Positions 37,402 through 46,137 of a stretch of 64,000 nt of DNA are shown piece after piece (within the stretch, counting starts at the first letter, position 1; every line of letters starts with the position of its first letter). The notes below the pieces were generated by a model. The model saw nothing but the letters and a program-made list of their open reading frames with translations. It had not been told where the DNA came from and ran no database searches. The DNA is taken from NCBI RefSeq assembly GCF_036192275.1, contig NZ_CP108088.1:5333501-5397500 (forward strand), in the 5' to 3' direction. Made by a program: the position numbers and the translations under genes. The stretch is from Streptomyces sp. NBC_00250 (GTDB lineage: Bacteria; Actinomycetota; Actinomycetes; Streptomycetales; Streptomycetaceae).

Positions 37402-38823
37402 ATGAGTTCCGTAGTCCAGGACAGCAGAAGGACGGGCCGGCCCGCCGCCTCGTACGACACGGAGCAGTACCGCCCCGGCAAGCCGATCACCGACTGGGAG
37501 CCGGAGAACGAGCTCTTCTGGAAGTCGATCGGCAAGAAGGTCGCCACCCGCAACCTGTGGATCGCCGTGCCGGCGCTGCTCGTGGCGTTCGTCGTCTGGC
37601 AGGTGTGGTCGGTCACCGCGACCAATCTGAAGGACGTCGGCTTCGGCTTCTCGACCTCCCAGCTGTTCTGGCTGACGGCCATCCCCGGTCTGACCGGCGG
37701 CACCGCCCGGATCCTCTACACCTTCCTCGGCCCGATGGTCGGCCAGCGCCGCTTCACCGCGCTGTCGACGGTCGTGCTGATCGTGCCGCTGATCTGGCTG
37801 GGCATCGCCATCCAGGACCCGACGACCCCGTACGCCGTGATGGTCGCCATCGCCGCCCTCTGCGGCATCGGCGGCGCGAACTTCGCCTCCTCGCTCGCCA
37901 ACATCGGCTTCTTCTTCCCCAAGGCGAAGAAGGGCTCCGCGACCGGCATCAACGGCGGTCTCGGCAACCTCGGCGTCTCCGTCGTGCAACTGCTGACCCC
38001 GATCGTCATCACCTGGTCGACCATCGCCATCGGCTCGGCCCAGCACAAGGCCGACGGCACCCCGGTCTACCTGCAGAACGCCGCGTTCCTCTGGGTCCCG
38101 GTCCTGCTGGTCCTCGCGGCCGTCGCCTGGTTCGGCCAGAACGACCTGAAGGTCGCCTCGACCCCGTTCAAGCAGCAGAAGATCATCTTCAAGCGCAAGC
38201 ACAACTGGCTGATGACCTGGCTGTACGTCGGCACCTTCGGCTCCTTCATCGGCTTCGCCGCAGCCCTGCCGATGCTGATCAAGACCACCTTCCCGGACTA
38301 CTCGATCGCCACCTACGCCTGGATGGGCCCCGCCGTGGGCGCGCTCGCCCGCTGGGGCGGCGGCTGGATCGCCGACAAGTGGGGCGGCGCCCGGGTCACC
38401 CTCCTGTCCTTCGTGGGCATGGCCGTCTCGATCGTCGGCGTGATCGGCTTCCTGCCCTCGGGCGGTGACGGCGGCTCGTTCTACGGCTTCTTCTTCTGCT
38501 TCCTCGCCGCGTTCTTCTTCTCCGGAATCGGCAACGGCTCCACCTTCCGTCAGATCCCGGTCATCTTCCGCGGCACCCACCTGAAGGGCCTCACGGAAGG
38601 CACCCCGGAATACACCAGGGCGCTGAAGCAGGCGGAGATGGAGTCCGGCGCCGTCACCGGATTCACCTCGGCCATCGCGGCCTACGGCTTCTTCTTCATC
38701 CCGGCCCTGTTCGGATCGGTGGCCGTGACCAGCGCGATGTGGGGCTTCGTCGCCTTCTACATCAGCTGCATGGTCGTGACCTGGTGGTTCTACGCCCGCA
38801 GGAACGCCGAGGCGCCCAGCTGA
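37402..38823 (+). CDS. narK: Nitrate/nitrite transporter NarK
   Basis: A 473-residue MFS protein with 12 hydrophobic segments and a long N-terminal tail (DWEPENELFWKSIGKKVATRNL) typical of actinobacterial NarK. The two nitrate signature stretches are present: GGANFASSLANIGFFFPKAKKGSATGINGGLGNLGVS in the fourth-fifth helix region, and GIGNGSTFRQIPVIF in the C-terminal half. It should import nitrate and/or export nitrite. The gene heads the nitrate/anaerobic-type module and ends at a strong rho-independent terminator, so the next genes have their own promoter. Confidence 0.92.
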   Translation: MSSVVQDSRRTGRPAASYDTEQYRPGKPITDWEPENELFWKSIGKKVATRNLWIAVPALLVAFVVWQVWSVTATNLKDVGFGFSTSQLFWLTAIPGLTGGTARILYTFLGPMVGQRRFTALSTVVLIVPLIWLGIAIQDPTTPYAVMVAIAALCGIGGANFASSLANIGFFFPKAKKGSATGINGGLGNLGVSVVQLLTPIVITWSTIAIGSAQHKADGTPVYLQNAAFLWVPVLLVLAAVAWFGQNDLKVASTPFKQQKIIFKRKHNWLMTWLYVGTFGSFIGFAAALPMLIKTTFPDYSIATYAWMGPAVGALARWGGGWIADKWGGARVTLLSFVGMAVSIVGVIGFLPSGGDGGSFYGFFFCFLAAFFFSGIGNGSTFRQIPVIFRGTHLKGLTEGTPEYTRALKQAEMESGAVTGFTSAIAAYGFFFIPALFGSVAVTSAMWGFVAFYISCMVVTWWFYARRNAEAPS

Positions 38824-38832
38824 GCCATCCGG

Positions 38833-38860
38833 AAAAAGACCCCGCGAGGCGGGGTCTTTT
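38833..38860 (+). terminator. Rho-independent terminator of narK
   Basis: agaccccgc-gag-gcggggtct, a perfect 9-bp stem preceded by an A run and followed by TTTT, starting 10 nt after the narK stop. The flanking A and T runs could make it work in both directions. Confidence 0.92.
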
Positions 38861-38874
38861 CGCGTACCCGGAAC

Positions 38875-38887
38875 GGGACCTAAGGCC
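38875..38887 (+). promoter_or_regulatory. GGGACCTAAGGCC motif before the pfl gene
   Basis: Shares GGGACCTA with the palindrome before narK (37246) and with the sites upstream of the questin oxidase gene (26640). It lies 114 bp before the pfl start. A common redox-sensing regulator is possible but unproven. Confidence 0.35.
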
Positions 38888-38936
38888 GCCCCGAGGTGAC
38901 CAATGCCGACCGGGACGATCGATCGAAAGGAGTGGA

Positions 38937-39008
38937 ATGGAGGCAGGCAACGACGCGATCGAACGAATCGAAGAAGGCGGTGCGGGCAGTGACTGCGACA
39001 CCTGCTGA
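38937..39008 (+). CDS. Possible 23-residue leader peptide overlapping the pfl start
   Basis: AAGGAG (38927-38932) stands 4 nt before an ATG that opens a 23-codon frame reading [20 protein letters not shown] plus DTC. It ends with TGA at 39006-39008, inside the first codons of the pfl gene in another frame. It has a better ribosome site than the pfl gene itself. It might couple or regulate pfl translation, with its terminal CxxC worth noting, or be chance. Confidence 0.3.
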   Translation: MEAGNDAIERIEEGGAGSDCDTC

Positions 39009-40590
39009 AGCAACGGTGAACGAGCGGGCCTGGAAGGGCTTCAAGGGCGGACTCTGGCGCGACGCCATCGACGTCCGCGACTTCATCCAGCAGAACTACA
39101 CGCCGTACGAGGGTGACGACTCCTTCCTCGCCGGACCCACCGAGCGGACCACCGCCGTGTGGAAGGCCATCACGGACAGGTTCCCCGAGGAGCGCGCCAA
39201 GGGCGTCTACGACGTCTCGTACGACGTGCCGTCCACCATCACCGCCCACGCCCCCGGTTACATCGACCGCGACAAGGACCTGATCGTCGGCCTCCAGACC
39301 GACGCCCCGCTGAAGCGCGCGATCATGCCGTACGGCGGCTGGCGCATGGTCGCCGGCGCCCTGGAGACCTACGGCTACCCGGTCTCGGCCGAGCTGGAGA
39401 AGGTCTTCACCGAGTACCGCAAGACCCACAACGCCGGTGTCTTCGACGCGTACACCCCCGAGATCCGCGCCGCCCGCAAGGCCGGCGTCGTCACCGGACT
39501 CCCCGACGCCTACGGCCGCGGCCGCATCATCGGCGACTACCGCCGCGTCGCCCTCTACGGCGTCGACCGCCTCGTCGAGGTGAAGAAGGAGGAGAAGGAG
39601 GAGCTCGACTCGCTCCCGGCCGGGGACCGTTCGATCGAGGAGACCATCCGGCTCCGCGAGGAACTCGCCGAACAGATCCGCGCCCTCGGCGAACTCAAGG
39701 CGATGGCCGCCTCCTACGGCCACGACATCTCCGGCCCCGCCGTCACCGGCCGCGAGGCCGTCCAGTGGCTGTACTTCGCCTACCTCGCCGCCGTGAAGGA
39801 GCAGAACGGCGCCGCGATGTCCCTCGGCCGCACCTCCACCTTCCTCGACGTCTACCTCCAGCGCGACATCGAGGCCGGTCTCCTCACCGAGGAGCGGGCC
39901 CAGGAGATCGTCGACGACTTCATCGTCAAGCTCCGCATCGTCCGCTTCCTGCGCACCCCGGAGTACGACCAGGGCTTCTCCGGCGACCCGACCTGGGTCA
40001 CCGAGTCCCTCGCCGGCATGGGCGAGGACGGCCGTCCGCTGGTCACCCGGACCTCCTTCCGCTACCTCCAGACCCTCTACAACCTCGGCCCGGCCCCCGA
40101 GCCGAACATGACCGTCTTCTGGTCGCCCCGACTCCCGCAGGGCTTCAAGGAGTTCTGCGCGAAGGTCTCCATCGACACCTCCTCCGTCCAGTACGAGTCG
40201 GACGAGCTGATGCGCCCCCGCTTCGGCGACGACACCGCCATCGCCTGCTGCGTCTCCGCGATGCCCGTCGGCAAGCAGATGCAGTTCTTCGGCGCCCGCG
40301 TGAACCTCGCCAAGACCCTCCTGTACGCGATCAACGGCGGCCGGGACGAGAAGTCCGGCGCCCAGGTCGGCCCCGACACGGGCGCCATCACGGCGGACGT
40401 CCTCGACCACGACGAGGTCATGGCCAAGTACGTCTCCCGCGTGGACATCCTGCCCTTCCACAAGCTCGGCGAAGCGAAGTGGCAAGCACTCGCCATGCCG
40501 TTCACCCTGCACGACACGCCCTCCCCGACGCCCGAGCGGGTCGCCGAGGTCCGGGAGGTCTTCCGCGCCCACGGTCTGAACGCCGTCTGA
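38989..40590 (+). CDS. pflB: Pyruvate formate-lyase N-terminal part fused to PflA C-terminus (chimera)
   Basis: A 533-residue product; normal PflB is about 760. Residues 1-481 are Pfl[21 protein letters not shown] at the start, and the active-site Cys pair in [20 protein letters not shown] (Cys420-421), then [21 protein letters not shown]. From about residue 482 the protein reads [20 protein letters not shown] and ends [19 protein letters not shown], which is the C-terminus of the radical-SAM activating enzyme PflA. The glycyl-radical domain (RVSGYAV-type) and all of the PflA CxxxCxxC core are missing. The join (about base 40431) suggests an in-frame deletion of roughly 1.4 kb across adjacent pflB-pflA. 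Glycyl-radical catalysis should be impossible. The GTG start has a weak GAAGG site; the start is uncertain. Confidence 0.85.
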   Translation: MTATPAEATVNERAWKGFKGGLWRDAIDVRDFIQQNYTPYEGDDSFLAGPTERTTAVWKAITDRFPEERAKGVYDVSYDVPSTITAHAPGYIDRDKDLIVGLQTDAPLKRAIMPYGGWRMVAGALETYGYPVSAELEKVFTEYRKTHNAGVFDAYTPEIRAARKAGVVTGLPDAYGRGRIIGDYRRVALYGVDRLVEVKKEEKEELDSLPAGDRSIEETIRLREELAEQIRALGELKAMAASYGHDISGPAVTGREAVQWLYFAYLAAVKEQNGAAMSLGRTSTFLDVYLQRDIEAGLLTEERAQEIVDDFIVKLRIVRFLRTPEYDQGFSGDPTWVTESLAGMGEDGRPLVTRTSFRYLQTLYNLGPAPEPNMTVFWSPRLPQGFKEFCAKVSIDTSSVQYESDELMRPRFGDDTAIACCVSAMPVGKQMQFFGARVNLAKTLLYAINGGRDEKSGAQVGPDTGAITADVLDHDEVMAKYVSRVDILPFHKLGEAKWQALAMPFTLHDTPSPTPERVAEVREVFRAHGLNAV

Positions 40591-40657
40591 GCGACGCCCT
40601 CCTCCCACAGCCCCGCAAAACCGGGCAAACTGCCCCGTATGGCCTTACCGTGGCCGC

Positions 40658-41809
40658 GTGACCGAGCCACCTCAGACAGCCGAGCCGACACCTCCGCCGG
40701 ACGACCCCACCCACGGCACCCATGGCCCGGGAAGCCCAGCCCCGGGAAGCCCGGTGGCCGCCGGACCCCCACCGCAGACCCCGGCCGCCGTGCGCCGCCG
40801 CGCCACCCTCGCGGGCACCGTCGTCTCCGTCCTGCTGATCCTCGCGATCGTCTTCGGCAGCCGTCTGCTCCGCGACTTCGACTCGGCCCTGCTGCCCTAC
40901 GCCGTCGCCACCGTCTTCCTCGCCTTCGGCGTCGCCTACCGCTACACCGTCTGGATCTCCGCCCCCGGCGCCCGCCGCCTCTTCCACAAGGGCTGGGGAT
41001 CCTTCTTCTCCGTCGCGAACTTCCGCACGGCGCCCACCGCGCTGCCGAAGATGATCGCCACCTACCTCGGCTTCCAGAAGTTCCTCGGAGCCCGCTCGCA
41101 CGCCCGCTGGGCCGCCCACCAGCTCATCTTCTGGGGCTGTCTGCTGGCCGCGGCGATCACCTTCCCCCTCACCTGGGGCTGGTTCACCTTCACCTCCTCC
41201 ACCGGCTCGGGCCCCGGCTACGAGATGCGGATCTGGGGCTTCAAGATCATCGGCTTCGACGCCCTCAACGTCGTCGGCTGGCTGATGTTCCACGGCCTCG
41301 ACATCGCCGCCGTCCTGGTCATCCCCGGCGCGGGCTACTTCCTCTGGCGCCGTATGAGGGACCGCGGCGCCATCACCGGCCAGCGCTTCGCCTACGACCT
41401 GGTGCCGCTGCTCGCCCTCATCGTCATCTCCGTGACCGGGCTGCTGCTCACCTTCTCGTCGATCTTCCTGCACGGCGGAGGCTACGAGTTCCTCGCGATC
41501 CTCCACATGGTGTCGGTCGTCTTCACCCTCATCTACATCCCCTTCGGGAAGTTCTTCCACATCGTCCAGCGGCCCGCCGCCGTCGGCATGCAGCTCTTCA
41601 AGTACACCGCCCGCCGCAAGGACGAGGAGGTGCTCGCCTGCCGCCGCTGCCACGAGCCCATCGACACCGCCCCGTACGTGGAGAACCTCAAGGGCACCAT
41701 GCGCGACCTCGACCTCGGCTTCGACGAGTGGGCCGAGTACTGCCCCCGCTGCAAGCGCGTCCTGCGCGGCAACGCCTACCTCGACCACGTCAAGAAGGGG
41801 TTCAAGTGA
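40658..41809 (+). CDS. Cytochrome b-like membrane subunit with C-terminal CxxC pairs
   Basis: A 383-residue protein. A Pro-rich cytoplasmic tail (1-45) is followed by about five or six membrane segments, several with His (ARWAAHQLIFWG, WLMFHGLDIAA, LHMVSVVFTLIYIPFGKFFHIV), as in NarI-type or other quinone-linked cytochrome b subunits. The last 60 residues carry CRRCHEP and CPRCKR, a zinc-ribbon or rubredoxin-like knuckle. It overlaps the molybdoenzyme start by 4 nt (GTGA), so it should be the membrane partner passing electrons between menaquinol and the soluble subunits; heme ligation is inferred. Some related genes may be labelled MFS transporters, which does not fit. A TACCGT box 6 nt before the GTG suggests a leaderless message. 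Confidence 0.6.
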   Translation: MTEPPQTAEPTPPPDDPTHGTHGPGSPAPGSPVAAGPPPQTPAAVRRRATLAGTVVSVLLILAIVFGSRLLRDFDSALLPYAVATVFLAFGVAYRYTVWISAPGARRLFHKGWGSFFSVANFRTAPTALPKMIATYLGFQKFLGARSHARWAAHQLIFWGCLLAAAITFPLTWGWFTFTSSTGSGPGYEMRIWGFKIIGFDALNVVGWLMFHGLDIAAVLVIPGAGYFLWRRMRDRGAITGQRFAYDLVPLLALIVISVTGLLLTFSSIFLHGGGYEFLAILHMVSVVFTLIYIPFGKFFHIVQRPAAVGMQLFKYTARRKDEEVLACRRCHEPIDTAPYVENLKGTMRDLDLGFDEWAEYCPRCKRVLRGNAYLDHVKKGFK

Positions 41810-44118
41810 CCGCGACCGACCCGAACAGGGCGCTGCCGCTCGACCCCTCCCTCGCCCCGCCCGGCACCCGCAACTTCCGCGACGCCGGCGGCATCCCCGC
41901 CGACCGCTGGCACGCCGACCAGAACGGCGAGACCCTCGTCCCCACCCACTGCTGCTTCTGCGGCGTCCAGTGCGGCATGTACCTCCGCGTCGACCGCGGC
42001 GGCAAGGTCTTCGGCGTCGAACCCCGCAACCACGACATCAACCGGATGCGGCTCTGCCCCAAGGGCATCAACGCCTACCAGCAGGTCAACCACCCCGACC
42101 GGCTCACCGCGCCCCTCATGCGCCGCAACCGCGACGAGGAGTTCCGCGAGGTCGGCTGGGACGAGGCCCTCGACCACACCGTCGCCGAGATCCGCCGTAT
42201 CCAGGGCGAGTACGGCAACGACGCGTTCGGTCTCCTCGGCGGCGCCAGCCTCTACTCGGAGAAGACCTATCTCGTCGGCAAGTTCGCCCGGGTCGCCCTG
42301 AAGTCCCGGCACGTCGACTACAACGGACGCCTCTGCATGGTCTCCGCCGCCGGGGCCAACAAACTCGCCTTCGGCATCGACCGGGCCGGCAACCCCTTCT
42401 CCGACATCCTCCTCACCGACTGCCTCCTCATCGCGGGCTCCAACGTCGGCGAATGCTTCCCCGTCATGACCCAGTACCTGTGGGGAGCCCGCGACCGGGG
42501 CGCCACCCTCATCGTCGTCGACCCGCGCGAGACCGCGATCGCCCGCACCGCCGACCTCCACGTCGCCCTCAAGCCGGGCACCGACTCCGCCTTCTTCAAC
42601 GCCGTCCTCCACGTCGTCGTCGCCGAGGGCCTCACCGACGAGGCCTACCTCGCCGCCCACACCACCGGCTGGGAGGAGGTCAAGAAGACCGTCGCCGCGT
42701 ACCCGCCGGCCCGGTCGGCCCAGATCTGCGGCGTCCCCGAGGAGCAGATCGTCCAGGTCGCCCGCATGTTCGCGGGCGCGGACCGGGCCATGGCCTGGCA
42801 CGCCCGCGGCGTCGAGCACCACTCCCAGGGCGTCGAGAACTGCCTCAGCATCATCAACCTGTGCGTCGCCGCCGGACACATCGGCAGGCCCGGCGCCGGC
42901 TACGGCACCATCACCGGCCAGGGCAACGGCCAGGGCGGCCGTGAGCACGGCCAGAAGTCCGACCTCCTCCCCGGCGGCCGCTCCATCACCAACCCCGAGC
43001 ACCGTCGGCAGATCTGCGAGATCTGGGGCATCGACGAGGCCGAACTCCCGCCCGCCGGCACCTCCATGATGGAGATGGTCTGGCAGATGCAGCGCAAGGA
43101 GATCCGCGGCCTCGTCGGCATCTGCAACAACCCCTTCGTCTCGCTGCCCAACTACGCGACCGTCAAGGACGGCTACGACACCCTCGAATTCCACGCCCAG
43201 TTCGACTTCTTCCTCTCCGAGACCGCGGCCAACGCGCACGTGGTCTTCCCCGTCACCGTGTGGGCCGAGGACGAGGGCGTCATGGCCAACGCCGAGGCCC
43301 GGGTCGTCAAGCACAACAAGGCCCAGGAACCCCCGGCCGGCGTCCGCACCGACACCTGGGTCATCTGCGAACTCGCCCGGAGGCTCGGCGCCGGCGACAA
43401 GTTCGCGTTCCCCGACTCCCGCTCGGTCTTCGAGGAACTCCGCATCGCCTCCGCCGGAACCGTCAACGACTACTACGGCATCACCTACGAACGCCTGGAG
43501 GAGACCGGCGGCATCGCCTGGCCGTGCCCCAGCACCGAGCACCCCGGCACCCCCCGCCTCTTCGAGGACGGCCGCACGTACCACCCCGACGGCAAGATCC
43601 ACCTGCAGGTCGTCGAATGGCACCCGCCCATGGACCCGTACAGCGAGGAGTTCCCCCTCTCGCTGACCACCGGCCGCACCGTGGCCCACTTCCTCTCCGG
43701 CAACCAGACCCGCCGCCTGGGCGCCCTCGTCGAACAGACGCCGCGCCCCTGGGTCGAGGTCCACCCCTCCCACGGCTTCCGCAACGGCGACCCCGTCCGG
43801 GTCGTCACCCGCCGCGGCAGCGAGGTCTTCCCCGCCCTCGTCACCGAGGCCATCCGCCCCGACACCGTCTTCATCCCGTACCACTGGCCCGTCCCCACGG
43901 CGGCCAACGCCCTGACCATCGACGCCCTCGACCCGCGCTCCAAGATCCCGGAGTACAAGGTCTGCGCCGCCCGCATCGAGGCCGCCCCGCAGGTCGACGA
44001 GGTCCCCGCGCCACCCACCGCACCCGGCCACCAGGCCTACCCGGAGACCCAGGTCTCCCGCACCGACCCGCTGCCCCCCACCTCCCCCCAGGGCCGCGGC
44101 ACCGCGGAGAGGAGCTGA
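41806..44118 (+). CDS. Molybdopterin oxidoreductase, NapA/NasA-like (nitrate reductase or relative)
   Basis: A 770-residue DMSO-reductase-family enzyme. The N-terminal [4Fe-4S] site is Cys49-x2-Cys52-x3-Cys56 with Cys84 (MRLCPKG). The molybdenum ligand region reads NGRLCMVSAAGANKLAFG with Cys177. Cys followed by Met is the NapA/NasA pattern; formate dehydrogenases normally have Cys/Sec then His. Further motifs are GSNVGECFPV, GQGNGQGGREHGQK and VFPVTVWAEDEGVMANAE. The C-terminal beta-barrel has LTTGRTVAHFLSGNQTRRL. There is no Tat signal, so it is cytoplasmic. Neighbouring narK favours nitrate as substrate; the neighbouring pfl remnant would favour formate. The GTG overlaps the preceding stop. 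Confidence 0.85.
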   Translation: MTATDPNRALPLDPSLAPPGTRNFRDAGGIPADRWHADQNGETLVPTHCCFCGVQCGMYLRVDRGGKVFGVEPRNHDINRMRLCPKGINAYQQVNHPDRLTAPLMRRNRDEEFREVGWDEALDHTVAEIRRIQGEYGNDAFGLLGGASLYSEKTYLVGKFARVALKSRHVDYNGRLCMVSAAGANKLAFGIDRAGNPFSDILLTDCLLIAGSNVGECFPVMTQYLWGARDRGATLIVVDPRETAIARTADLHVALKPGTDSAFFNAVLHVVVAEGLTDEAYLAAHTTGWEEVKKTVAAYPPARSAQICGVPEEQIVQVARMFAGADRAMAWHARGVEHHSQGVENCLSIINLCVAAGHIGRPGAGYGTITGQGNGQGGREHGQKSDLLPGGRSITNPEHRRQICEIWGIDEAELPPAGTSMMEMVWQMQRKEIRGLVGICNNPFVSLPNYATVKDGYDTLEFHAQFDFFLSETAANAHVVFPVTVWAEDEGVMANAEARVVKHNKAQEPPAGVRTDTWVICELARRLGAGDKFAFPDSRSVFEELRIASAGTVNDYYGITYERLEETGGIAWPCPSTEHPGTPRLFEDGRTYHPDGKIHLQVVEWHPPMDPYSEEFPLSLTTGRTVAHFLSGNQTRRLGALVEQTPRPWVEVHPSHGFRNGDPVRVVTRRGSEVFPALVTEAIRPDTVFIPYHWPVPTAANALTIDALDPRSKIPEYKVCAARIEAAPQVDEVPAPPTAPGHQAYPETQVSRTDPLPPTSPQGRGTAERS

Positions 44119-44125
44119 CCCGCAC

Positions 44126-44725
44126 ATGATGGGCCGCACGATCTTCATCGACCCGGGCCGCTGCATCGGCTGCCAGGCCTGCGTCTCCGCCTGCCGCGAA
44201 TGCGACTCCCACCGGGGCAAGTCGATGATCCACCTCGACTACCCCGACGAGGGCCACTCCGTCGCCTCCCTCCCCACCGTCTGCATGCACTGCGAGGACC
44301 CCGTCGCCCCCTGCGCCGAGGTCTGCCCCGCCGACGCGATCCTCGTCACCCCCGACGGCGTCGTGCAGCAGGCCGACACCACCCGCTGCATCGGCTGCGC
44401 CAACTGCGTCAACGCCTGCCCCTTCGGCGTCCCCAAGATCGACCTCCAGGCGAAGCTCCAGATGAAGTGCAACCTCTGCTACGACCGCACCGCCTACGGC
44501 CTCGCCCCGATGTGCGCCACCGTCTGCCCCACCGGCGCCCTCTTCTACGGAACCCTCGAAGAGCTCCAGGCCGAACGCCCCGGCGTCCAGGTCGCCGACT
44601 CCTTCACCTTCGGGTCCACCACCGTCTCCACGGGCGTGGCGATGGTCGTCCCCGCCGACAAGGTCCAATGGCCGGTCCCCGGCGGCCTTCCCGTCGTCGA
44701 GATCAATGGAAGGGATGTCCGTTGA
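44126..44725 (+). CDS. Four-cluster [4Fe-4S] electron-transfer subunit (DmsB/NrfC-like)
   Basis: A 199-residue ferredoxin-like protein. Four Cys groups are visible: CIGCQACVSACRECD, CMHCEDPVAPCAEVCP, CIGCANCVNACPFG and CNLCYDRTAYGLAPMCATVCP. These give four [4Fe-4S] clusters in the DmsB/NrfC arrangement, which carries electrons between a membrane quinone subunit and a molybdoenzyme. No export signal is seen, in line with a cytoplasmic catalytic subunit. It starts 7 nt after the molybdoenzyme stop, with a GAGG/GGAG site in the end of that gene, and overlaps the Rieske gene by 4 nt. A second ATG directly after the first is also possible. Confidence 0.9.
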   Translation: MMGRTIFIDPGRCIGCQACVSACRECDSHRGKSMIHLDYPDEGHSVASLPTVCMHCEDPVAPCAEVCPADAILVTPDGVVQQADTTRCIGCANCVNACPFGVPKIDLQAKLQMKCNLCYDRTAYGLAPMCATVCPTGALFYGTLEELQAERPGVQVADSFTFGSTTVSTGVAMVVPADKVQWPVPGGLPVVEINGRDVR

Positions 44726-45381
44726 GCGTCACCGACCCCCAGCCGCCCGCGCCGGACCCCCGCTCCGACGCGGCCCGGGAAGCGCTCCACGACCGGATCG
44801 CCGCCGACTCGCTCACCACCCGCCGCGACTACCTGAGGATCGTCGCCACCGTCTCCGGCGGCCTCGCCGTCGGCGGTGTCGCCGTCGCCTCCGGCATCCT
44901 GCACCGGCACGGGGACAGCGACGGGCCGCCCGAGGCGAAGAAGATCGCGGACGTGCTCCTGCCCGGCGAGTCCCTGGCCTTCCGCTACCCCGGCTCCGAG
45001 GACCGCGCCGTCGCCGTCCGCCTGGAGGACGGCACCCTCGCCGGCTACTCCGCCGTCTGCACCCACCTCGCCTGCGCCGTGCTCTGGCGCAAGGACCGGG
45101 GCAGCGAGGGCGAGCTGTACTGCCCCTGCCACGAAGGCGTCTTCGACGCGCGTACGGGAGAGGTCACGGCGGGCCCGCCGCCCCGGGGACTGCCGAAGGT
45201 GGTGCTCGTGGAGGAGGTCGACGGCAGTGTCTGGGCCGTCGGCACCGCCCGCTCGGGCGAGAGCGCCCGCGAGGGCCTCTGCCGCCAGCTCGGCGACGAC
45301 CGCCCCGAACTCGCCGACCGTCTGGGCTGCCCCGGCGCCTCCGCGCGCGGCACGGCGCCGGAGAGGAGTGAACGCACATGA
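44722..45381 (+). CDS. Membrane-anchored Rieske [2Fe-2S] protein
   Basis: A 219-residue protein. Residues about 32-60 read TTRRDYLRIVATVSGGLAVG, a twin-arginine-like start before one hydrophobic segment, so the C-terminal domain should lie outside the membrane, held by the uncleaved helix. The Rieske cluster ligands are CTHLAC (Cys-x-His) and YCPCHEG (Cys-x2-His) about 20 residues later, followed by GPPPRGLPKV, the family proline loop. TTG is the only plausible start: it overlaps the previous stop (TTGA) and has AAGGGA upstream. It is unusual for a Rieske protein to be co-translated with a cytoplasmic molybdoenzyme; the two would face different sides of the membrane. Confidence 0.85.
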   Translation: MSVTDPQPPAPDPRSDAAREALHDRIAADSLTTRRDYLRIVATVSGGLAVGGVAVASGILHRHGDSDGPPEAKKIADVLLPGESLAFRYPGSEDRAVAVRLEDGTLAGYSAVCTHLACAVLWRKDRGSEGELYCPCHEGVFDARTGEVTAGPPPRGLPKVVLVEEVDGSVWAVGTARSGESAREGLCRQLGDDRPELADRLGCPGASARGTAPERSERT

Positions 45382-45818
45382 CCGAGGACGCCTTCCCCCG
45401 CGACCCGGAGGCCCCGGAGCCGGCGAAGCCCCCCGTCGCCCCCGCGGCACCGGCCGCTCCGGAGGCCCCCCGGCCCCCCGCGTACACCCCCGGCAGCGCT
45501 CAGCCGCGTCTCAACCGGCGCGTGCACGAGAGGTATCCGCAGATCCGCGCCACCAGCGGGTACGGCGATCCCCGGGTCACCCACACCGGGCCGGGACCGG
45601 GAGCCGGGACGGAGCAGGAACCGGAACGCTCCTCGAAGCTGACGGCCCGCCTCACGCTGGCGCTCACGGTCGTCATCGGCCAGCTCTGGGGGCTGACGAT
45701 CGTGGTGGACGAGTGGATGGCGGGCGACACCGGCACCGCTTGGTGGGGCGCGGGCTTCCTCTGTCTGTCGTTCCTCGTGGTCCTCGGCCTCTGGCTGATC
45801 GACCCGGAGGACCGTTGA
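45378..45818 (+). CDS. Small membrane protein of unknown function
   Basis: A 146-residue protein. The first 90 residues are Pro/Ala/Glu-rich and cytoplasmic. Two hydrophobic helices follow (LTLALTVVIGQLWGLTIVV and WWGAGFLCLSFLVVLGLWLI) near the C-terminus. No family recognised. The ATG overlaps the Rieske stop (ATGA) and has GAGAGGAG upstream, so it is the last gene of the five-gene redox operon and may be an assembly or anchoring factor. Confidence 0.75.
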   Translation: MTEDAFPRDPEAPEPAKPPVAPAAPAAPEAPRPPAYTPGSAQPRLNRRVHERYPQIRATSGYGDPRVTHTGPGPGAGTEQEPERSSKLTARLTLALTVVIGQLWGLTIVVDEWMAGDTGTAWWGAGFLCLSFLVVLGLWLIDPEDR

Positions 45819-45896
45819 GCCGGCAGACGCCGTACAGGTCCTGAAGACCGCAGATCAGCGAGGTTCGGGGTGGGGGAGCGGGCGTACCCTTGAGGT

Positions 45897-46118
45897 ATGA
45901 GTACCGCCCCCGCCCACGGACCGCGAGACGCGAAGCGGCCCGGCGTCCATCCCAGCCCCGAGAACAGTCCGAAGCCGGCACTCGTCTTCGACGATCCGCT
46001 GGACCAGCAGTCCGCGGACGACACGGACCGTGGATGGGGCGAGCGGCCTCCGGCCGGCGGCGACAGCGCCGCCGACCTCGCGCGCTTCCTCGACGAGAAG
46101 CCGCCGCACCACCTCTGA
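45897..46118 (+). CDS. Small conserved-type hypothetical protein
   Basis: A 73-residue hydrophilic acidic protein with the stretch LVFDDPLDQQSADDTDRGWG and the end DLARFLDEKPPHHL. I regard it as the kind of short protein kept across Streptomyces, but know no function. A TACCCT box (45885-45890) ends 6 nt before the ATG, so a leaderless message is likely. It is convergent with mscL, 19 nt away. Confidence 0.65.
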   Translation: MSTAPAHGPRDAKRPGVHPSPENSPKPALVFDDPLDQQSADDTDRGWGERPPAGGDSAADLARFLDEKPPHHL

Positions 46119-46137
46119 CACCGGCATGAGGCGCCGG

